A stretch of DNA of 60,000 nucleotides from Tubulanus polymorphus (GCF_964204645.1 NC_134031.1:21017307-21077306), one strand, 5' to 3'; shown: positions 1-13,980, counted from the first letter of the stretch. Translations and numbers: made by a program. The notes: generated by a model not told the origin, from the sequence alone.

Positions 1-230
1 GAATGCCAGCCGTTAAACATGAATGTCACGATAGTGATATTCTCTACGGCAGGATTTAGGAAATATGAATGAAAACCAAAACACGCCATCATTTCCAACA
101 CAACCGAAGCCTAGCGTACACTGTATAGATCAGAGATACAAAACTGAAACACTTTATTGCAGAAAATGTTGACAGAAAGGGACGACTTTGCAGACCTTAA
201 ACAACACTATCATATTCACTATAAGAAGAA

Positions 231-331
231 CGTAGTGAAGAAAGGGTTAACGGTTCTCGGCGCGTAGTGAAGAGAGGGTTAACAGTTCTCGGCGCGTAGT
301 GAAGAAAGGGTTAATGGTACGTCGCGCGTAG
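231..331. repeat. Tandem repeat, about 32 bp unit, 3 copies
   Basis: Three imperfect copies of a unit starting GTAGTGAAGAAAGGGTTAAC and ending in TCTCGGCGC. The third copy has diverged (GGTACGTCGCGC). Confidence 0.85.
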
Positions 332-545
332 AAAATGAATCCATCAAAAAGCAATGATTCGAATTACACAGATTACATAATACGTGATCGGAGCTCGCTG
401 TCAAATCGTTTCACACATTGAACCGTGAACGATACGATCAACAACGATCGTCCATTGGGACGAGTTCGCCTGCCTGTTACAGTAAAACGAGATACCTCTG
501 AGAGTATGAGCATTTAGTCGTTTAGTCGTTTAGTCGGTCAATCTC

Positions 546-838
546 CTCATCGGACTCCCGTGCGCTCTACTTGACTCCCGTGCACTCTTCTTGACTCCCG
601 TGCGCTCTACTGGACTCCCGCACGCTCTACTGGACTCCCGCACGCTCTACAGGACTACGCTCTACAGGACTACGCTCTACAGGACTACGCTCTACTGGAC
701 TATGCTCTACTGGACTCCTGTGCGCTCTACTGGACTGCGCTCTACTGGACTACGCTCTACCGGACTACGCTCTACTGGACTACGCTCTATAGGACTACGC
801 TCTACAAGACTACGCTCTACAGGACTACGCTCTACTGT
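546..838. repeat. Minisatellite of 15 and 20 bp units
   Basis: First several 20 bp units (GACTCCCGTGCGCTCTACTG), then 15 bp units (GACTACGCTCTACTG and variants) that look like the longer unit with 5 bp removed. The plus-strand ORF of 84 codons at 591-845 is an artefact of this array (repeating RSTGL). Confidence 0.92.
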
Positions 839-1126
839 ATGTTAAAGAAATAAATCCATTAAACATGAACTGAACCGTACTCATCGTTTTAAGGAACGAA
901 GAGATCATTTTGAAAAATGAAGGCGCACAGATTTTCATTACGTTATATGATAAATGTTCATGAAACAGTAAACCAACCGTAAAATACTGCATTCCACTCG
1001 AAATCATTGAAATGATTCACTACGCAGAAATATCCCTGTTACGGTCATCATGGGAGCTATGAGTTACTGATTTCAACGATTCATCAAAATTATCAGAAAA
1101 AAAACTCAGTCTATGAGCACATTTTC

Positions 1127-1145
1127 TAACCCTAACCCTAACCCT
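1127..1145. repeat. Interstitial telomere-like run (CTAACC)n
   Basis: Three consecutive CTAACC units followed by CT. The same motif on the other strand (TTAGGG) recurs at 5731-5745 and 28624-28640. Confidence 0.8.
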
Positions 1146-1299
1146 GCACTCTAAACAAAAATGTCCTAAACTGATATAACTCAGATATTGTGAGAGTGAT
1201 AATGTAGATAATGAATTAACACATGCCAAAAGTCTGTTAAACCATCATGACTCGAGGTAAGCTTGGTTTTAGGTCACTAAGGTTATATAATTAATCCGC

Positions 1300-1432
1300 G
1301 CTTTGTTGACTTAAAAGCATTTTTCTGGTCGAGGCATTAGTGTTCTTGAATTTTAAGACCGATCTTAAGTAACTAGATTGGCTATAGAATTTAGGTGGCC
1401 TTGACTATGGGACCAGGACCTGGTTTTTCCAA
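1300..1432. mobile_element. Diverged copy of a short MITE (family of 24277-24422)
   Basis: Shares the core TTAAGACCGATCTTAAGTAA...AGATTGGCTATAGAATT with the clearer copy at 24277-24422. Borders are approximate. Confidence 0.45.
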
Positions 1433-3172
1433 GTTTCCAGTCACTGCACGGGAGTCTGTGAATACGTGAAAATAGAGAAATGCTGCTGAGTAACGTGGAA
1501 TTAATTCTTGTCGGCAGATTTTTTGGAAGCGCAGCAATAGCCGGGAATCAGCTTTCAAATTACCGACACACGGCTACGCGTCACAGTAACTGTACTGAAT
1601 GAACAAGTAGTTACCCGAGTGATGGGTTATAATATCAAGATGTTTGTATGGTTGTAGAAATTCGACAGTCCATACCCGCGGGTGCTGTTCTATTTGCATG
1701 ATAAATGCGTCCCTATTCATGAAGTTGGTCAACAGAAAACAACATCGAGCCATGAGCAGAATGCGTAATGTTTACGGCGAAATTATTCACGCTTTCTGCA
1801 TGAAAATTTATAATAATCGAGACATTTTTTTCAGCGTCTCTCGCGATTGATAATTCTTGCCGTGGTCCCAGGGTCCGTCTCAATCATTCGTGTCTGGTTC
1901 GTAAAAAAAAATGTGCACAAATTCTACTTTGAAAGTGGATTCTATATCAGCGATGTTCGGATCATGATTTTCAATAAAACAGAAACAAAATTTACCCGAT
2001 GGACACTTCTACCAGCAGACTGAGACAGGGTTACCCCTTTTCTTGTTCCGGATTTTATATTTTCCATTTTAGAAGGCTTTATTTCCTGAGTCAATATCGA
2101 GTTGATAGCCATCGTACAATCATCAATGCGCAAGTATAACCAGATGCAAAAAACCGGGAAAACTGTCATAGATTTCACATTCAACACTTGGTAAGGTAAC
2201 TAACCTTGTTGCATACATAGATTTTGAGACTTGATATCGATAAAAACTGCACAACTGAAACAACTCCAAAATTTTTCGGGTTTTAATAAAATTCATCAAA
2301 TTTCTTGAGATAATAATAACTCTGTGAACACTTGAGCTGCCATATTTAAAACAAAAGTATGACAATAAGACTATCTACTCAATCATAACGCGCCCTGGTG
2401 ACAACTTATGAAGGCAGGATTCGAATGAATATTTCAGGTTTAATATTCCAGATTACGAATGATAAAAACAATCTATATAGATAAGTTCCGTAAGTGAAAT
2501 CAGTGTAGGCGTAGCTCCATCAAAAATCAAGAGCACACCCTACTTTCTATAAAAATGTCCAGTCATTGATTCAGACATCAGTTTTTTTGCATGAGAAATT
2601 TAAAAAAAACCTGCACGACAACATCTTCATATCATGTGACACGACGAGAAGGGAGTGAAAAAATTAATTTCTGGGTGCAATGTACTGATGGCAACGTGTG
2701 ATTAAGAAAATGACAGGTGCCAAATTCACACAGCGAAACCACCTGGTCTCGCTGGATTAATAGCTAGAAATTCTGATTGTTTCGTAATCTGAACACGGAG
2801 TTTGAACACACATGAATGTACAAACAACGCTTGTTCTTTCTCACTACGACGACGAACAATTTCGCTCTTAATCCGTCCGCGACGGTTAAATAATTTTTTT
2901 CTAATTTTTTCGTCATCATTCGCGAAGTGTTTTCAATTCCGATCGAAAAAAACGTTAAAATACCGTCATCAGAAATTCATGAACCGCCTTCGCGATTGCC
3001 GTATATCGAAGAAATACTTGAAATAGTTCCGTAAAATGAGGAACGCATCAAAACATCTGCGGAACTTAGCGCAGATTTTTGACTCTCCTAATCCGACTTG
3101 TTTTCAAAGGTTTTCAGAGTAAACATATAATAAATGTATGATATAGATAACTACAGCTCAGGGCATTTCATT

Positions 3173-3412
3173 TCAATAGGAGGATTTTAGTAGAATAATA
3201 GCAGAGGCCACTTCTGATATACTGAGCAACTGTGAATATATGGGTACAAATGGCGCTTGAAATAAGTCTGATATTTGTTTTAGGGGTTTATTTGGGGCCA
3301 CATAATTGCTTTGAACAAACTGAATAGCCATAGCACAAGTTCCTGATACCAGCAAAATACATGCAATAACTGCAGTAACCAATGAGTTAAATTGTCTCGA
3401 AACCATTTTCAA
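3173..3412 (-). CDS. Possible small secreted or membrane protein ORF, 79 codons
   Basis: ATG to TGA ORF. Residues 10-29 are hydrophobic (SLVTAVIACILLVSGTCAMA) behind a short basic start (MKMVSRQF), as in a signal peptide or anchor; the rest is not repetitive. No family is recognised, and no flanking exon, promoter or poly(A) signal was found. It may be chance in AT-rich DNA or one exon of a larger gene. Confidence 0.2.
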   Translation of the reverse strand: MKMVSRQFNSLVTAVIACILLVSGTCAMAIQFVQSNYVAPNKPLKQISDLFQAPFVPIYSQLLSISEVASAIILLKSSY

Positions 3413-4447
3413 TCGATAAAGATAGGGTTAGGGATTGTTTTAGGGGTATCCAGTACATAATAACAGAAAATCAGGACGATAGAAACTACACAGATCAACT
3501 GTCTACAATTCATTGATTTGTCCCCTCCCCTCATTAACCAATGCTGTAACATTTGCAGCTTCTGAACTATGTAGTGTCACTATTCGATAATTTCAGCAAT
3601 AAATTTCCTTCCCTATTCAGAGTTTAGTCATGCAGCTCACGTTGGCTTAATTCCACTAATCAACTGCTATCCTAGTCGAGCAATTTTCGTAATTAACGCA
3701 AATGGATAATTAATGGCCTAATTTTCACTACTTTGCATCGATATTGTTTGAATATTACGTAATCTAATCTACTATCCTAAAAACGCCGATGCCATCTAAA
3801 TAGAACACGTTAATTCATTCACATCACATCAAGTCTTCAAACTATACATCTGTCTCTGAGAAATATAAAGCTATAATCTATTAAGTGATAATTTTGTTAA
3901 TTATTCATGACACTTTACATATAAAGGTCCTGGAACCCGCGTTATCACTAATTACCCACAACACCAATAGGTGGCAGCAATGTTAATAACTATATTCCAT
4001 GTACAGTTGTTTGTTTCTTTTTTCTGTCAAACATTGTTTATTTTATATTGTACGTTGTTTTATACTTGTAACTATTTTTATCTTGTGATATATTTTAGCT
4101 GTGATATATTTGGATTTTTGCAATTCCAATTGTGCAATAAACTCTACTAGTTACGTAAGATAGGGGGGATTATTACCTAGGGGATTTTACCAACAGCACT
4201 ACCAGCTGTTACATGGGTCGATATCCCCTCAAACTACATATCAAAATGGGAATGATTAATCACTGGCATCTGTTTATAAATGATCAAAACGTATATGTAA
4301 AATATGTCAATGAAAATTATGGCATATTATGTTAGACATGTATATCCATAATCAGTCATTCACCTGATGAAGCTTCTATACATTAACATAACTACAGGAC
4401 GGCCTATATTCCTTATATAGGCATAAAAATAATATTGATCGTAACAA

Positions 4448-4526
4448 GTCGACTAGATCGACCGATTGGACTAAATCGGACTAGATCGACCTATTGGACT
4501 AGATCGGACTAGATCGACCGATTGGA
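4448..4526. repeat. Short tandem repeat, about 31 bp unit
   Basis: Two and a half copies of a unit built from GACTAGATCGACCGATTGGA. Confidence 0.8.
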
Positions 4527-4699
4527 TCTACGTCAACACTATCAACTCAGTTCTACAGCTAATCTTTGAGACCACTTTTGGACATTAAGTCACAACTCGG
4601 TAACTGGGACCCGGGACAAATAATTGAGCTCTAATATATCTGACTCGACCTTTCTACCTCAATCATCATATCGAGTTCAGCGCTTTCTATTAAACTGTC

Positions 4700-5130
4700 A
4701 TCATTACGTGTATATTTATGCGGTGGTTACGTCGTATTTTCTTTTTTTTTTGCGATCGGTTCCCGCTGCGATATTTTCACCTCGGTCACGTTCGGCGAGG
4801 CCCAGGAATATTCGAGCGAGCGACCGACGTGAATGCCATTACACGACGTAAGTCCCAAAGAGCGACGGCGCCTCGTACCTCGACAGCGTTACCCGTCATT
4901 ATATATTGCGTTGCATAACATCGCGGCGAGGATCCGGGTTGATTAGAAACGTAGCGGGACTACTAATGACTAGATTGCTCATTTTCGGCAATAAATATGC
5001 ATTAACTCGCGGTCGGCGGACTCGGACAAGTTTATACACACGGCGTAGTACTATCAATGAAACCACAGCGTACGTTCCTGACTACTAATAGTATCTGGTT
5101 ACAACATCAGACAATTCACGAGTCTCACGC
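4700..5130. other. GC-richer patch with short overlapping ORFs
   Basis: The base composition rises (for example CGGTCACGTTCGGCGAGGCC near 4785) and four short plus-strand ORFs overlap in it, none with a recognisable product. It may be regulatory or an exon of an unidentified gene. Confidence 0.25.
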
Positions 5131-5274
5131 GAGACAGACGTGGACAATCATTTTAACCATCAATCACGCTACGAGTTATACCTGCGCACTATTGGAGCAG
5201 TCGAATCAGAGATGTAATGTGAAGCTATTATACGATTTATGGCAGTCAGTTTTTTGGTGAGTCGGAATATTGAC

Positions 5275-5281
5275 CAGCAGC

Positions 5282-5323
<42 letters not shown>

Positions 5324-5348
5324 GGTAGCAGCAGCAGCAGCAGCAGCT
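5275..5348. repeat. CAG/CTG trinucleotide repeat
   Basis: About 22 CAG-type units, interrupted by CGG and by GTGGTAG. Not inside a supported reading frame. Confidence 0.95.
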
Positions 5349-6823
5349 ACAAACAACAATTCACTATCTAACCAACAGAATTTATATTTCACTCCAAAAA
5401 AAAATCAACGAAACAAATTCATACTCTGCGTAAACAAAGTTTTGCGTGAGATTCTATAATAGCCATCACGCCGATGCGAAAACCAAGACCAGCCAGCTGG
5501 AGCCACCCAGCTGGAGCCACCCCTATTTTATGCATGAAACAAAAGTAGAACTTTACGCGTATATATTCAATGCCAGCCGAACCTACAATACTGACACTTT
5601 CTAGTCAGATATTTCTAGAATAAATACAATCGCTCCAAGGCGACTTTTGGAAAATTAGTTCATCGGGCTAAAATTTCAAACAATAATTTTTCTGTCAAAA
5701 ATAAATCAATTATGAATTTCATCCTGATGCTAGGGTTAGGGTTAGACCCGGCATCGGATTAATAGTCAGAGTTGGGATTCAAAACATACAACATGTCGAG
5801 TCCATCCTTCGTCATTTTTAAAAGTAATTTCTATCTAGTTTTTATGAATCTATATTACTGATGTCATCTGACACCGATAAGCAGTGACAGTTCATAATAA
5901 ATATATTCAGCAGACAATATCATCATACTGACCGCACATGCGGAATTCAATTTCAAGCACGAATGTCCATCGTGAAAATTATGATTTATTCAAGATTCTG
6001 TCAGCAACTTTTTTTTATCATGTTATCATCATGTCAATCACGAAAGCAGTTTTCTGTAAAACTTATGAAATATGATTTTCACTCGCGTCGTCGTCATTTC
6101 ACGCGTGCATTAAACATATTATTATCATTATCATATTTATTCTGTATTCATAATGAAAATATGATATATCAGTGAAAAATACTGTCGTCACACTGAATAA
6201 TTCAATGAAAGTCTCAACGCATTCCTATCAACATAATGGACACAACCCATATATGGCATTTACACAAGAGTTTTCAATAAACTAAATGTCGTACATAGTT
6301 TTAAACAAGACTGGTTTTTGATCTAACTTTTAAAAAGTGTAGAATTTTGGACTTTATCTCGATAGTACGCAACTGAGCCCTGTAATTTCTCCATGGAATC
6401 CAATAATTTTCAATTTGATGCCCAGGTTTTAGAATTTATAAGCAGAAAAAAGTTTTATTGACTAAAGCCACCATTGTCTATTGTGATTTCAAGGGTTACA
6501 TACTTAATACCAGACTCGGAGTCCAACTATTGGGTCAGTTAGAAGTTGGCTGCGGTAACACTCAACTCAAACGTTTTAATCAGCTGTTTGTTAATGGTAT
6601 GCAACTATATTTGAACAGTAAAACTAAACGCAGATCGATGACTATATGCGATCTAGACTTCGAAATGACAAGAGATATAAAGGCTACTGTATGTCCTGGG
6701 AATGTACTGGCATGGCTGCACTGTCCGGCGTGGACTTGCAACTGCTGATGTTAATAAAATCACGCACTAACGAGAAGATTCCTCGAGCTAATATTTATTG
6801 GATTTTTCAAATGTATCCTAACT
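5349..6823. other. No gene supported
   Basis: Contains a direct duplication at about 5491-5520 (CAGCTGGAGCCACC twice), a TTAGGG run at 5731-5745 and short ORFs (for example 6458-6748 on plus) without recognised similarity. Confidence 0.4.
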
Positions 6824-7105
6824 CAAGCGATCGCGCAGAGACGATTTGACCCGGGCCAAATTGGCTCAGATCGGGCGCGAGACAAATTAGGCCTGTGACT
6901 AATAAGAGCGTGCATATTCACACGTAAACCACTCACTCAGTACTAAACAATGCTTTAACAACATCAAGTGAGTCAATTCAGGAACCAGTTGCTAAGATTT
7001 GGTTAGGTTCAACATTTCTGCTCTGGCAAAATTAGACCGAGCCAAACAAGTATCCGATGAGTGGTCAGCCAGAGCTTTATTTGATCGATCTGGCCAAACA
7101 GGTAA
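6824..7105 (-). mobile_element. MITE copy, family with TAGCCGCGATCACAC ends (reverse orientation)
   Basis: Starts with AGCGATCGCGCAGAGACGATTT, a diverged form of the terminal repeat seen at 33510-33822. It then follows the inverted internal sequence closely (CCCGGGCCAAATTGG, TTCACACGTAAACCACTCACTC, AGTACTAAACAATGC). The far end is diverged. Confidence 0.65.
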
Positions 7106-9579
7106 TGCAAGTGCGGCTTAATGGTCATTTTCAGAAATACCGGGCACAGTATCAATATTCTAGATGACTTAGAATTGAATCAAAACATCGGATAAACATT
7201 TCAGTCATTTTATTCTTAGTGCGAGGTTTCATATACTCTTCACATCGCAGAGTTCAATACAGCCCCTGATACAAATACTGCTCCAATTTCATCATTTTAA
7301 CAGTATTCATAATTTTTCATTCACACCGACGTGTTCTCGTAGCGATATGGGAAACGTTGACATCCTTTTACTACTCCAGATAAATATCAGATTCACTAAT
7401 CATCCGGTGATGTTTAAAGCTTCTTTGAGAATGAGATAAGCATGATGATGAGACGAAGGATAATGCGTAATGTTACAAATAATCCTCGCAAACATTCATT
7501 TGTGTAGAAAGAAAAGTTTCCTCCGTTCACCGAGAATCCGACGACCGGTATTCGAAAATCCTACCGATAATGCGGATAAGATTTTTCGAAAATGTTCTTT
7601 TTAAAAAAGGTTTCATCAGAATCCGTCGAGATATCCGTCGAATAACGACGTCTTCGCCGGATATCTCGACGAGCGAGCGTCGCAACTCGAAGAGAAAAGA
7701 ATAAAAACTGCAAGAGTTGGCGTAATATCGCATACTGATACTGACAAGATATTTTATTTAGGAAAACATAAACCTCGTTTTAAACTCAGAGAAAATGAAT
7801 TCCGCACGAAAACATCGTTCACTTGTACTAAACATAAACTACAACTTCTACTCCACTATAACAAACATCATAATAATAATAATAATCATAATAATATGTG
7901 AAAAAACAATCATAAAACATATTGTAACCATGGAAACAAAGTTACTCTTTTCACTTACACAAGTTTGTCACTAGAACTAATTGTTTTATACTAATTATAA
8001 AATATCAAGATTAATCCGTTTTAATGAATTAACTAATCGATTATTACGTAATTTACTGATTATCTCAATTTAACAAACAATAATAATTTCGTTACAGCGA
8101 ATAAATAACTCATCCTGAGGTTTGAGAACACTTCTAATCGCGACGATACGACACGACAAAATGACACACTAATTATTTCTCGATTCGACGCCCGAACTTT
8201 TGTGTCTCGGTAAGAAACAATCAATTCTCGAACGCTATGATTATCTCAGATGCAGTTTGAAATTTTTTCCGTCAACGAAACTGTATATAATTCTATGGGT
8301 TCATGTCATAAGGGATCAACATTGATGAATCCGAACAAGTGATAAACTGTTGTTTGAAACTGTCGTTAGTTCTAATTTTGCAAACTGCTGATTTTGAAAA
8401 CCGCTCCCAGGGAACGTACGGTTAAACTGTATGTATGGCCCTTTAAAAGGACATATGCAATACGCATTTGCCCGACTTTAATGCAGTATCCCTCCCCTTA
8501 AAATATCAACACAAAAGCCATATGTACAAGTGGCAAACTACCCCCATTCTTACTATCCATACTCGGTGTGACAGTCCCTCCTTACGAAGGGAATTTCTCT
8601 GAATCCGCGAAAAGGTTTTGCGATCATGAACGACTGACAAAATAATTTATTATTTCAACCAACAAAAGACGAACTTATCATCATCCAACTAAAAAACGCT
8701 TTGATTTTGAAAAAAAAATATTACAAATGAAACCACGACGGACGGCGGTATCGTTCCGTCGTCAGATGAACAAAATAATATTCAACTATCAGCGACAAAA
8801 ACTGGCCATTATTGTAAGTACTTAACACACATATAACATGTGTGTATTTATATATGCGACCAGCTCACGTACATCACTGTACATCACTGTACATCACTGT
8901 ACACTAATGTATCTTTCAATATCTTATATATCTAACAATCAATTAATAAGTTTAATACAAAACAATTTTTGTACAATAGAGTAATCTATATATATATACA
9001 CAGACATACGAGTCACTTACTCCCTATGAAAAAAAAAAACAACAAATAAACAACATTGATGACTATTCATTCATCTTCAAATCTCGAGAATCTGGTTATA
9101 GTTGAGAAGAAAAAACCAAACATAAAATTCCTCCTTATCGACCACTGGCTAAAGGTGTAATGCGTAATATTATGGCTTATTCAGATAATCATGAATGTTT
9201 ATATTAACACGATTTCATAGGAATCAATATCAGTACTTCACTTTCTATTTCAAAAATCGAAACTGGTAACAGACAATAAACCAGACATGGCTGGTTGTAA
9301 TGTATGATGTATTTTGTCAATTTGAACATTACTCATTCCAAAAATATGTCATCGCAGCTGTTGCGCTGATAACTACCGATAACTGTGACTGATTTAGACG
9401 AACTGGAATAGGTTTGAATATGAGTCTGAGATCGGGATATTAAATCCAACACATGGCTTTGAATACGCATTAGTGTCACATTTTACGCCGAAACTACCAT
9501 CAATCTTATTACGTTTAAGCTGAATCTTTTTATCTTAATTTCAGTGCAAATTCTTTATATCAAACGTTACCCTCGCAGA
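7106..9579. other. No gene supported
   Basis: AT-rich sequence. Contains an AAT/CAT microsatellite at 7868-7895 and a 10 bp tandem repeat at 8870-8909 (GTACATCACT, four copies with one variant). The 7527-7733 minus ORF has no recognised similarity. Confidence 0.4.
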
Positions 9580-9773
9580 GAGCATAAACTGACAAAAACG
9601 TCAAATTAGTGCCTGTGAGCATTCACTGATTGAGTAAGTGATTCCCAACAGCAACATCTTCAATAGTATTTTAGTAAAGATGATATACGTAAATGCGCTC
9701 TCTAATTAAGCTTGGCCAAATATCACCCAGGCCAGTATAACCAGTGCTAAATCATCTGCGTGTGATCATGGTT
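9580..9773 (+). mobile_element. MITE fragment, right end of the TAGCCGCGATCACAC family
   Basis: GCGCTCTCTAATTAAGCTTGGCCAA followed by CAGGCCAG and CGTGTGATCATGG parallels the right end of the full copy at 33510-33822. The left limit is a guess. Confidence 0.4.
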
Positions 9774-9817
9774 TATGAGCCTTTGCCAGCGAACTGGTAT
9801 TTTCATTAGTCGTATTC

Positions 9818-10015
9818 GCACTACGTTATTTAGAAAGGTCTAAATTTGGCCGGCACCGATTTAGAACGGTTGATCCTCACTGGATTTAGATGATGTATGA
9901 ACGCGCACTCAGATTTGGCAGTTTCACGTACGAACTGTCTCAAACTAGTAATAATGTGAACATAGCTATTGCATAATCCAACTGACCAAACAGTGTTCAC
10001 TTTAATCATAAGCAA
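9818..10015. mobile_element. Possible copy of a second MITE family (GTTCACAC ends)
   Basis: Contains ACGTTATTTAGAA and TTTAGAACGG with a closing AATGTGAACATAG, resembling the terminal parts of the element at 13981-14293. Confidence 0.3.
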
Positions 10016-12314
10016 TGTTCATTTCATTTGTTTTGTAATTAAAGTTTTAGCGTATCTACGGCAACATCTATAGTTTAAAGCTCAAAACGGTTTTCTTCAA
10101 TATGATTTTTTTAAGATAAAAAATATAACGAGCACCACGTGCTACCAGACAATTCCACGAATAATTGACAGAATTGAGTGAACAGGTGTCGTCGTCATCG
10201 TCTGAAGTATTTGACACGGTTTGATATATATATATACATGTATTTCAAATATTAGTAAGAGGTTCAAAGTCAAAGTTTTGATTAAATTCCTGCAGAAAAG
10301 TTAAATTCTCCTCCAAGAATGTCCGTTAATGTTAAGACCCATCTAGGGTCAGTTACAGGTAGGGTAGACGCAAGTTTGGTAAGGGGGGCATTGCTTATTT
10401 ACATATACACCAAAGGAACTGGTTCATCATTTCTTACATTATTCACCAGATGACTGATTTAGTAAATTATCTCGTGTTCTGACAGTTTTCATTCCGAAAA
10501 CGTAAAAGAACATTCCAGAAATTGATGTGGAAGAAATGACAAAAAAATGCTTGCGTAATGCATTTTAACGATACGACGAATAACGTGTCACACGTACGAC
10601 GACCAGAAAACGATCGATACAATTTTTGTGAAACATCATACATTTTTATGATGACTTTTATCTTTTCGAGCTTTGATGGGGGGTGATTGTATAGCAGTCG
10701 GCCTCGGGCGATACGCTCGCAATTTCCTCACATCCACGTTTTAATGTACTACGTGGCTTTATGCGCGGAAAGTAATGCACAAAGACAACAGTTCGTTCGT
10801 GCTTCTCTAAAAAATATATAACCCACAAGGTCAAACAAATTAGAATTGATTTTAAATGCAAATTTCCCGATAGAAATTTCTATATTTCCGTGGTTCAATT
10901 AGTAGTTTACGTACTTGTATCGACAGACTATCGAATGAAGTCAAGCACATGTTGTACGCGGTGATCCATTCTAAATCATGAATTTTGAAAAAGACAATAA
11001 AATAACTGAATAGAAATTATGGAATATTTTCAGTGATCATTAATTTGTTTAAATGAATTCTGAAGGCTCGATAATATCCGCTAACAATCTCAAAGAGATC
11101 GAAACAAATAAACAGTATTTTCACAAGGCAATTGATTTTTCTCATTGAAAGACTTTTTAAAGGAAATGCAAATTCAACTAAAAGCATTCAGTTTCGTCAT
11201 CAACAGCTGTATCCTATATATCCAGCTCATTATTGTTCATTAATAGCTACAAGAAATTCTTAAAATCCGGCGAAAACGATATAAAGTTTATCTAATCTCC
11301 TGTATTATGTGTGTATAATACATTTTTTTTCTAAAATTTAGTTAAAAATAAGGCAATCTCGAATTTGCTTCGTGCAAAGATTTTCTAAAGACATTGTCAC
11401 TAACTTTTCATGAAAATGACCATGAAAAAAATGCCTTAAAATGGATTAAAAAGTATATCGCTATACATAAAGCTACATCACGTATAACAATCCAAATATT
11501 GCCTATAAATGACTGCATTAATCTAATGGAGCTGAATAGAAAATCTAAATATTACAAAAAAACGTTACTAACATGGTTGTAATAAATGCATTTTACTCTG
11601 ATGGGCTACGCAAAAACAATGAGCTGATAAAATAATAACTTTTAAAAGAATTTCTTTTCAAAATATGAAACCTTTTTTTATAAGTTTTGTACGAGTTAAA
11701 AGCATTTAACAGTACAATAAAAAAAATCCCTCGACGATCGAAATAGAATTTCATCCATTTTTTCCAATGAAGCTTCCACCGATTTACGGATTTATCGTAA
11801 TTTCATAATTTGTTCAAAATGCGGCGAAATATAAATAAATAATTCATGATCGATATAAAAACTATCGTATAAGGAGAGGAAATGCAAATTCATTGACAAT
11901 AGATTTAAATCCATTGTTTAATCGACGATATTCATATAGCCAAACATAAACACTTTCTTTTACAAAAATTACACAATATTCTGCACTTTATCCGGGGGGG
12001 GGGGGGGGAACTAACCCAGGGATATCTACAATCACCATAAGTAGATTACTGTAATTACTGCGATTTTCAACTACTATTTCTATTCATAATAATAATAATA
12101 ATAATAATAATAATATATTTATTATAGATATATGTATATATTTTAGATGTTTATGTTGTAAGACGTATAGAATAAACAATCAATTCGAGTTTATAGTGCA
12201 TTAGTGGCCGCGCACACGTCGACATGTTTTACCACACCAAAATTGGTCATTGCCTTTTCAAGGCAAAAAATATACACGGCCATACAGCGAGAAATCTGCT
12301 TAATGGAAGTTATT
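10016..12314. other. No gene supported; homopolymer and microsatellites
   Basis: Contains a 15 bp poly-G run at 11994-12008 and an AAT microsatellite at 12085-12114. ORFs at 10658-10861 (minus) and 11394-11582 (plus) have no recognised similarity. Confidence 0.45.
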
Positions 12315-12827
12315 TTAAAACCCTTTTAGCGCCATAGTCGCGCTGAACCAACACGCCGTGTACGAATGTCACTGCGTACTGAAGTGGGAGTGCTCCATAC
12401 TATAAGGGAGGGTTCAGTTCAACCAAAACCCAAATATTCAAGGCTACGTGGATCATTGATGGAAAAGTTGATGATAATAATTTAATTGCCTGTCAGTTGG
12501 TGGCTGATAATGTGCATGTCACGTTTGGTTTTACTTTGACCCTAACTGTAACCTTTCAAGAGACCCAGAGGTTACAACCGGCAGCCTGTAATATTTGCTT
12601 CTCATGAAATGATGCAATTTGTGGGTTATATGTGTGACAAAATACATTTTCTGCTTTCAGCTGATTTACATAGTACAACAGTATTTTGAAATAAACCACC
12701 CAGGCAGTTGGCAAGAACAAATACTTTTTCTTTCGACTAATTAAAATTTGAATTAGATTTGATGTTTTTGCTGAATAAAATTGAATTGAACTTGCAAGTT
12801 TGGCACGCGGCGCTTAAAGGGTTTTAA
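12315..12827. mobile_element. TTAA-flanked MITE-like element with inverted ends, 513 bp
   Basis: The left end reads TTAAAACCCTTTTAGCGCC and the right end, reverse-complemented, TTAAAACCCTTTAAGCGCC, so 18 of 19 bases agree. Both ends begin with TTAA, the target site duplicated by piggyBac-type transposases. There is no coding capacity, so it would be non-autonomous. Assignment to piggyBac rests only on TTAA and the inverted ends. Confidence 0.7.
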
Positions 12828-13328
12828 ACTGATTTCTTACTACAATGTGCAGCCACTTTGCTTTTAAAAGACGAAGTACAAAGTCAATCATAAATGAAAT
12901 TCAAAAAGAGAGTACAAATTCATAGAGTTAAAAATTTCTCGTAAAGTTGTTTTTTTAGATTTTTTTCCTATTTATAGTGTCATCGAGCCCCAAAATATTT
13001 TTCATTTCATTTTGCTATGTTCTGTTTCTGTAATTTACTACAGTGTTGCGATAAAAAAGTGAACCTACAGACCTCGAATAGATGCCATGCCCCTCATCCA
13101 GACCGGTGTCTATGCCGTTAGGGGGCGGAGCCCATTTTAAGTATCATAAAAATGTTGATATCGTTATATCACGATTAATGAAACTTTGAATCATCCTGTG
13201 CGTGAAACAGGCTCCAGATTTCATGGCAAATAATCTTATGTCAACCAGTCTGTCAAATCCAAGCTAAACCTATGACGTCCGTAGGGTAGGTCCAGCGTTG
13301 AAGAGGTCCCTCTACCCCAACATGGCAA

Positions 13329-13339
13329 TGGCTGAGTGG
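13329..13339 (+). other. Isolated tRNA A-box-like motif
   Basis: TGGCTGAGTGG fits the internal promoter A box, but no good B box (GGTTCRANTCC) follows at the right distance. At most a decayed SINE head. Confidence 0.2.
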
Positions 13340-13980
13340 TTATAAACTAAAGCAAGAATTTACAGATTACAGTTAATCGGTGCATAACTGACTAGTGACA
13401 ATCAAAACCGCAATGTTACAACCAATGGTTGAAACGTAAACCAACTTGTTGAGCAAACATGGTAAAAAACTACCCGCCCCCCTCATTTCCAAGATGTCAC
13501 AATGGGTGTATAGCTGGAGAAGCATTTCGTATGTATCGATTGGTCATAGATTGGATTTGACAGATAGGAAGATGAGCGTATCCCGGTGTACATCTGTACC
13601 TTATTAAGTTAAACACATCACCATCAGTAAACAGAACATTGAGAGAATTGCTGCCATTGGGGCTGATGAATAGATAGAGTACATTATACACACATACATA
13701 TACATATAATTATAATATACATATACTCCTGTATTTTACATGTACATGTAGTGATATACAGCAGTGAAAAGTTACGACATACCCTTCCAGTTATAGTAAT
13801 ATGGGTAGACCTCCGAATATGGCCCCTTAAGTTTTAAAGAGTTTAAAGTACTGGACAATCACGATTGTTGAAAGTGCATATGATTCGAAATACAACTGAT
13901 AAACATTGCGACTGAAGCCTGCATATAATTCACTAAATCATCAACTGATTTCAACAATTCTTCAGCATGAAATCAGCCAG

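Larger units (their letters stand above)
839..3172. other. Gene-poor stretch
   Basis: No coding region I can support. Contains an interstitial telomere-like run at 1127-1145 and a diverged inverted-repeat element around 1300-1432. Confidence 0.5.
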
